From positions 62,001 through 126,000 of the forward strand of contig OZ007023.1 in assembly GCA_963931525.1 (NCBI GenBank): a stretch of DNA of 64,000 nt. The letters are read 5' to 3'. A program made the position numbers and the translations under genes. The notes beneath the pieces are model-generated. The model was not told the DNA's origin and searched no databases. It was given only the letters and a program-made list of their open reading frames with translations. The number at the start of each line of letters is the position of its first letter. The stretch's first letter is position 1. Positions 60,516 through 64,000 of this stretch are shown here, in pieces. The DNA is from Fimenecus sp900545625 (GTDB taxonomy: Bacteria; Bacillota; Clostridia; Oscillospirales; Acutalibacteraceae).

Positions 60516-61241
60516 TCAGTAAATGCGCGGGCCGAAAATCTTTGAGCCGACCCGAATATGGTTCGAACCCGCGCGGATCGCCTCAGCATAATCGCCGGAC
60601 ATACCCATGGATAGAATATTCATAGATACATTATCTATTTTTTTTGCGCCGATGTCAACATACATATTGTATATATTTTCAAAATATTTACAAAGTTCTG
60701 CCGCCCTGTCGCAAATGGGCGGAATGGTCATCAACCCGCAGATGTGCATGCCCTCGATCTCCGCCATTTCCGCGATGCGTTCGGACGTTTCTTCGGGCAT
60801 AAAGCCTGTCTTGCTCTCTTCGCGCCCGATGTTGACCTCTATGAGCACATCGGTCACAAGCCCTTTTTTCACAGACTGCTTGCCGATCTCACGCGCGACT
60901 TTCAGCGAATCGACCGATTCGATCATATCCACCTCGCCGACGATCTGCGCGACCTTGTTGGTCTGTAAATGCCCGATCAGGTTTTTGCGCACGCCTTCAA
61001 GGTGCAGATTCGGCTTTTTGCGCAGCAGCTCCTGCACGCGGTTTTCCCCAATGAGGGTAATGCCGCAGTCGATGGCGTGGTTGATGAAACGCTCCTCCAC
61101 CGTTTTGGTGACCGCCATAAAGTCGATGTCCTGCGCTTTTCGGCCCGTGTCTTCGGCAGCGCGGGCGATCTCCTCGTGAATGGTCTTCAGGTTATATTCT
61201 ATGTCCCTAAAGCGCTGCTCATCCCAGGATTTTTCCGTCAT
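60516..61241 (-). CDS. yggS: PLP-binding homeostasis protein YggS/YlmE
   Basis: A 241-residue alanine-racemase-fold protein: DFMAVTKTVEERFINHAIDC with the PLP Lys, LIGENRVQELLRK, HLIGHLQTNKV-type IGHLQTNKVAQIVGEVDMIE, LIEVNIGREESKTGF and LSMGMSGDYAEAIRAGSNHI. It maintains PLP balance. It overlaps the HlyD-like gene by 23 bases. Confidence 0.95.
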   Translation of the reverse strand: MTEKSWDEQRFRDIEYNLKTIHEEIARAAEDTGRKAQDIDFMAVTKTVEERFINHAIDCGITLIGENRVQELLRKKPNLHLEGVRKNLIGHLQTNKVAQIVGEVDMIESVDSLKVAREIGKQSVKKGLVTDVLIEVNIGREESKTGFMPEETSERIAEMAEIEGMHICGLMTIPPICDRAAELCKYFENIYNMYVDIGAKKIDNVSMNILSMGMSGDYAEAIRAGSNHIRVGSKIFGPRIY

Positions 61242-62508
61242 ACAGGTCTGTCCCTTCTATAATGATCTCATCATATAATTCGACATATCCGCTTTGCGGA
61301 TTGCCGTTATCGTCCGTCGGTGTGACGCACACGGAATATTCGCTGTCGGAATAGGCGATCTCCACCTTTTTGAACTCTACAAGATTGCCGCTGACCACGT
61401 ACACGCCCTGTACGCCGTCCACTTCGCGAATAGCGCGGTTATCAATGCGGAATCCCGTGATCTCGTCAAACACAAGCCGCACCTGTTCTTTGCGAAGCGA
61501 AGCGTATTGCTGGTTCATCAAATTGCTTTGCAGCACCAGCACCGTTTGCCCGTTCTCTGCGGGAAGCACCGATACGACCGTCGCACGGACGCTCTCGGCA
61601 GAGGTCAAGGGGAATTCGGCGGTCAGGGTATCGCCCGAAACGACGCTCGCCGCCGTCTGCGTATCCAATACGCAGACAAGATACCAATTAAACGCATCTA
61701 CGAGCTTGCCCATACAGTTTTGCAGCTCGCTTTGCGGCGTTGCTTCGGCGGAAAGCACCGCCGCAAGCTCCGGACCCGTCGCGGACAGCACATCGTCATA
61801 GGCGATCACGTTTTCATAGCCGTCCACATGGCTGATATAATAACCGGGGTTGTTTGCTGTCACCGTGGTGTAGCCGCCCGACGCGCTTTGCAGCTCGGAA
61901 AGCCGCGCGCGCAGCGCGGTGAGCTTTTCGGTCGGGTCTATGACCGTGCCCGTGGAAAGCTGGCGTGAGGTGATTGCCTCGCATATTGCGTCCTCATAGC
62001 TTTCGTATTCATCCATATTCCCGCTGCGCATCGCGAGCACATAGCTTTGTGCCGCGCCGTAGATCTGCTCCTCAAGCACATCCACATCCGCCGTGCTCGC
62101 ACCGATCTTGTTTTGCAGCGATTCGAAGTAGGCGATGTCCTCCTCGACCTGCTGCAATTCGGTATAATTGCGCGCAGCTTCTTCGGAACCGAATACCACC
62201 GCTACCGCATCGCCGCTTGCCACGCGGTGCCCGTCCGTCACAAGCGGCACAAGCGTGCCCGCCGCATCGGCACGGATGTAGCTTTCATCGCGCACCACAA
62301 AGCCCTCCACCGTCACGGCGTTGTCCACGGTGGTTTCCAGCGCGATCTCGGTTTCAACGGGTGAATAATTGATGCGGAAGATCTGGTACACACTCACGCC
62401 GACCACCAAAACGGCAAGCAATGCGTACAAAATATTCGTGCTTTTTTTGCGCTTCGGATGCAGCGGCACCACCTTGCCGCCATCCTGTTTTTCTATTCGG
62501 TTGGACAT
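61219..62508 (-). CDS. HlyD-like membrane-fusion protein
   Basis: A 429-residue protein: Lys-rich start, one membrane helix at about 25-46 (ILYALLAVLVVGVSVYQIF), an HlyD-like biotinyl-lipoyl hairpin (about 70-110), a coiled coil (about 118-215) and a C-terminal beta region (IDNRAIREVDGVQGVYVVSG). Proteins of this kind commonly stand upstream of yggS-sepF in Clostridia, with no linked ABC transporter, as here. A role in division or envelope work is possible. It overlaps miaA by 16 bases. Confidence 0.85.
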   Translation of the reverse strand: MSNRIEKQDGGKVVPLHPKRKKSTNILYALLAVLVVGVSVYQIFRINYSPVETEIALETTVDNAVTVEGFVVRDESYIRADAAGTLVPLVTDGHRVASGDAVAVVFGSEEAARNYTELQQVEEDIAYFESLQNKIGASTADVDVLEEQIYGAAQSYVLAMRSGNMDEYESYEDAICEAITSRQLSTGTVIDPTEKLTALRARLSELQSASGGYTTVTANNPGYYISHVDGYENVIAYDDVLSATGPELAAVLSAEATPQSELQNCMGKLVDAFNWYLVCVLDTQTAASVVSGDTLTAEFPLTSAESVRATVVSVLPAENGQTVLVLQSNLMNQQYASLRKEQVRLVFDEITGFRIDNRAIREVDGVQGVYVVSGNLVEFKKVEIAYSDSEYSVCVTPTDDNGNPQSGYVELYDEIIIEGTDLYDGKILG

Positions 62509-63437
62509 TCGGTCACCGCCTTTGCAATATCCAGCGCCTGTTCGAACAGTTCATTGCTCGGGCAGGCATCCGGGTACAGCCAATGGATGGCTTCGTTTCG
62601 CTTGAACCACGTGATCTGCCGCTTTGCGTAGCGGCGCGTGGCGCGTTTAAGATTTTCGACTGCTGTTTCCGGCGGCAATTCGCCGTCTAAAAAAGGTTTC
62701 AATTCCTTGTAGCCGATCGCCTGCGCGGCGGTCGCGGCGCTCGCGGCAAAGAACGCGCGTGCCTCGTCCAGCAGCCCTGCGGCAAGCATGTCGTCCACAC
62801 GGCGGTCGATACGGTCATACAGTACGGCGCGGTCACGGAAATTCAAACCGATATAGGTTGCCGCATACGGTGAGGGCATATTGTGTGAAGCTGCGTCCAG
62901 CCGCGAGGGCGGTTCGCCGGTCTGCATGAGGACTTCCAAAGCGCGCACAATGCGCTTTTTGTCGTTTGCGTGCAGCCGACGCGCGGTCTGTTCATCCGAT
63001 TCGGCAAGTTTTTGCAGCATCGCTTCGCCGCCGAAATTTTCATACTGCGCTTCAAGCCTTTTGCGAAGCGCCGCGTCTGCTGGAACTTCGACGAACGCCG
63101 TGCCTGAAAGCAGGTTATCCACATACAGCCCCGTGCCGCCCGCTAAAATGACGGTTTTGCCGCGCGAATGGATATCCCGGATACAGGCGGCTGCGTCACG
63201 CACATAAGACGCGACGCTATAAGGCGTTTCGGGGGAAAGAATGCTTAGCATATGATGCGGCACGCCGCGCATTTCCGCCGTTGTGGGCTTTGCGGACGCA
63301 ATATCCATGCCGCGGTAGATCTGCATGGAATCCGCCGAAACGACCTCACCGTTCAAGCGCAGCGCAAGCTCGACGGCAAGCGCCGTTTTGCCCGAGGCGG
63401 TCGGCCCCACCACGGCGAGCACGGGGATGCGCGCCAT
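62493..63437 (-). CDS. miaA: tRNA dimethylallyltransferase
   Basis: A 314-residue MiaA: P-loop VVGPTASGKTALAVEL, DSMQIYRGMDIASAKP, GVPHHML, ILAGGTGLYVDNLLSG and the C-terminal RRYAKRQITWFKRN. It adds the dimethylallyl group to A37 of UNN-reading tRNAs. ATG 63437 (GGGAGG 9 bases upstream) overlaps the mutL stop (ATGA). Confidence 0.96.
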   Translation of the reverse strand: MARIPVLAVVGPTASGKTALAVELALRLNGEVVSADSMQIYRGMDIASAKPTTAEMRGVPHHMLSILSPETPYSVASYVRDAAACIRDIHSRGKTVILAGGTGLYVDNLLSGTAFVEVPADAALRKRLEAQYENFGGEAMLQKLAESDEQTARRLHANDKKRIVRALEVLMQTGEPPSRLDAASHNMPSPYAATYIGLNFRDRAVLYDRIDRRVDDMLAAGLLDEARAFFAASAATAAQAIGYKELKPFLDGELPPETAVENLKRATRRYAKRQITWFKRNEAIHWLYPDACPSNELFEQALDIAKAVTECPTE

Positions 63438-64000
63438 CACTGCACCCTCCCGAACTGCTTTTCAAGCTCCGTGCGTGAAAGCGTGATGAGCACGGGCCTG
63501 CCGTGCGGGCAATAGCGCACATCGGGATCGGCAAGCAGACGCTTTGTGAAATCGTAAAGCTCGTAATCCGTCGTGTGGTCGCCCGCCTTGACCGCGGCGC
63601 GGCACGCTACGGAGTGATACAGCCAGTCGAGCTTTTCCGAAAGCACCTCGCGGTGGTATTTGAGCAAATGCCCTGCAAATTCGGTCACGAGCGCGGTAAT
63701 GTCCTCGCGCTCCAAATTGAGCGGGCAGGCGCGCACCAAAACTGTGCCGCCGCCGAAATCCTCCGCCGCAAAGCCTGCTTTTGTGAGCACCTCCATGTGC
63801 GCAAGCACGGCGGCATATTCCTCCTTGCTCAAGGTGACGGAAACAGGAACGAGCAGCATCTGGCTGCCCGTCACGCCGTTGTCCTTTTGCAATTCGTTAT
63901 ACAGCATCCGCTCGTGGGCGGCGTGTTTGTCGATGATCAAAAGCCGGTCGCCCTGCTCGGCAAAAATATACGTCCGGAACGCCTCGCCCAAAATGCGGAA
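63437..64000 (-). CDS. mutL: DNA mismatch repair protein MutL (C-terminal part; N-terminus beyond window)
   Basis: 188 residues of the MutL C-terminal dimerisation/endonuclease domain. The endonuclease motif DKHAAHERMLYNE (DQHAxxERxxxE type) is intact, with ACRAAVKAGD and the end RYCPHGRPVLI. These are features of the nicking MutL of bacteria lacking MutH. The frame stays open to base 64000. It is directly followed by miaA, a common order (mutS-mutL-miaA). Confidence 0.94.
   Translation of the reverse strand, partial: FRILGEAFRTYIFAEQGDRLLIIDKHAAHERMLYNELQKDNGVTGSQMLLVPVSVTLSKEEYAAVLAHMEVLTKAGFAAEDFGGGTVLVRACPLNLEREDITALVTEFAGHLLKYHREVLSEKLDWLYHSVACRAAVKAGDHTTDYELYDFTKRLLADPDVRYCPHGRPVLITLSRTELEKQFGRVQ

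Overview
The window reads as a chromosomal segment of a spore-forming member of the Clostridia, most likely Oscillospirales/Ruminococcaceae-like. The evidence is: sporulation genes ylbJ, yqfC and yqfD; the Firmicutes order yqfC-yqfD-phoH-ybeY-dgkA-era-yqzL-recO; a sepF-divIVA division cluster; a dockerin-bearing leucine-rich-repeat protein; strong AGGAGG ribosome sites with frequent GTG/TTG starts. Core regions are GC-rich. The left 8.5 kb and a 2 kb patch near 15-17 kb are visibly AT-richer. No rRNA, tRNA or CRISPR array was seen.

Layout. 1-7.9 kb: a type I restriction-modification island on the minus strand, led by a consensus promoter and a 5' stem-loop, in the order DUF3892 protein, half-length HsdS, HsdM, membrane protein, full HsdS, RhuM-like protein, HsdR (cut by the window edge). 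8.0-8.6 kb: tnpV-type transposon remnant. 8.8-9.5 kb: SAM methyltransferase. 9.9-21.3 kb: a minus-strand cluster of membrane-linked zinc-ribbon proteins, including a 1214-residue zinc-ribbon/TM/subtilase/VWA protein. It is interrupted by a cassette with a Cys-rich RiPP-like small peptide, a lipoprotein and a truncated IS256 transposase, bounded by two identical 36-bp direct repeats. 21.5-23.6 kb: a divergent LytTR/GHKL two-component system. 23.7-34.3 kb: GH18-LysM hydrolase, phosphoesterase-GtrA pair, M28 peptidase, DUF5058 membrane pair, DUF1846 protein and pyrG; three of these units have promoter-plus-hairpin leaders.

34.4-41.2 kb: the sporulation and housekeeping cluster from ylbJ (divergent) to recO. 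41.2-45.1 kb: ECF-like sigma factor, membrane protein with Ig-like domains (putative anti-sigma), BspA-type LRR-dockerin protein. 45.3-54.6 kb: plus-strand run of PI-PLC-like protein, alpha/beta hydrolase, PHP metallohydrolase, GPH sugar transporter, phosphoesterase and GH38 alpha-mannosidase, suggesting glycan and phosphoester scavenging. 54.7-64 kb: minus-strand housekeeping, read as mutL-miaA-HlyD-yggS-sepF-divIVA, a 273-bp MITE-like element, then lspA-rluD-HAD phosphatase-split transketolase.

The best candidate for something undescribed is the zinc-ribbon/subtilase-VWA envelope cluster with its adjoining two-component system and inserted Cys-rich peptide cassette. Its function is unknown; only the architecture is supported by the sequence.
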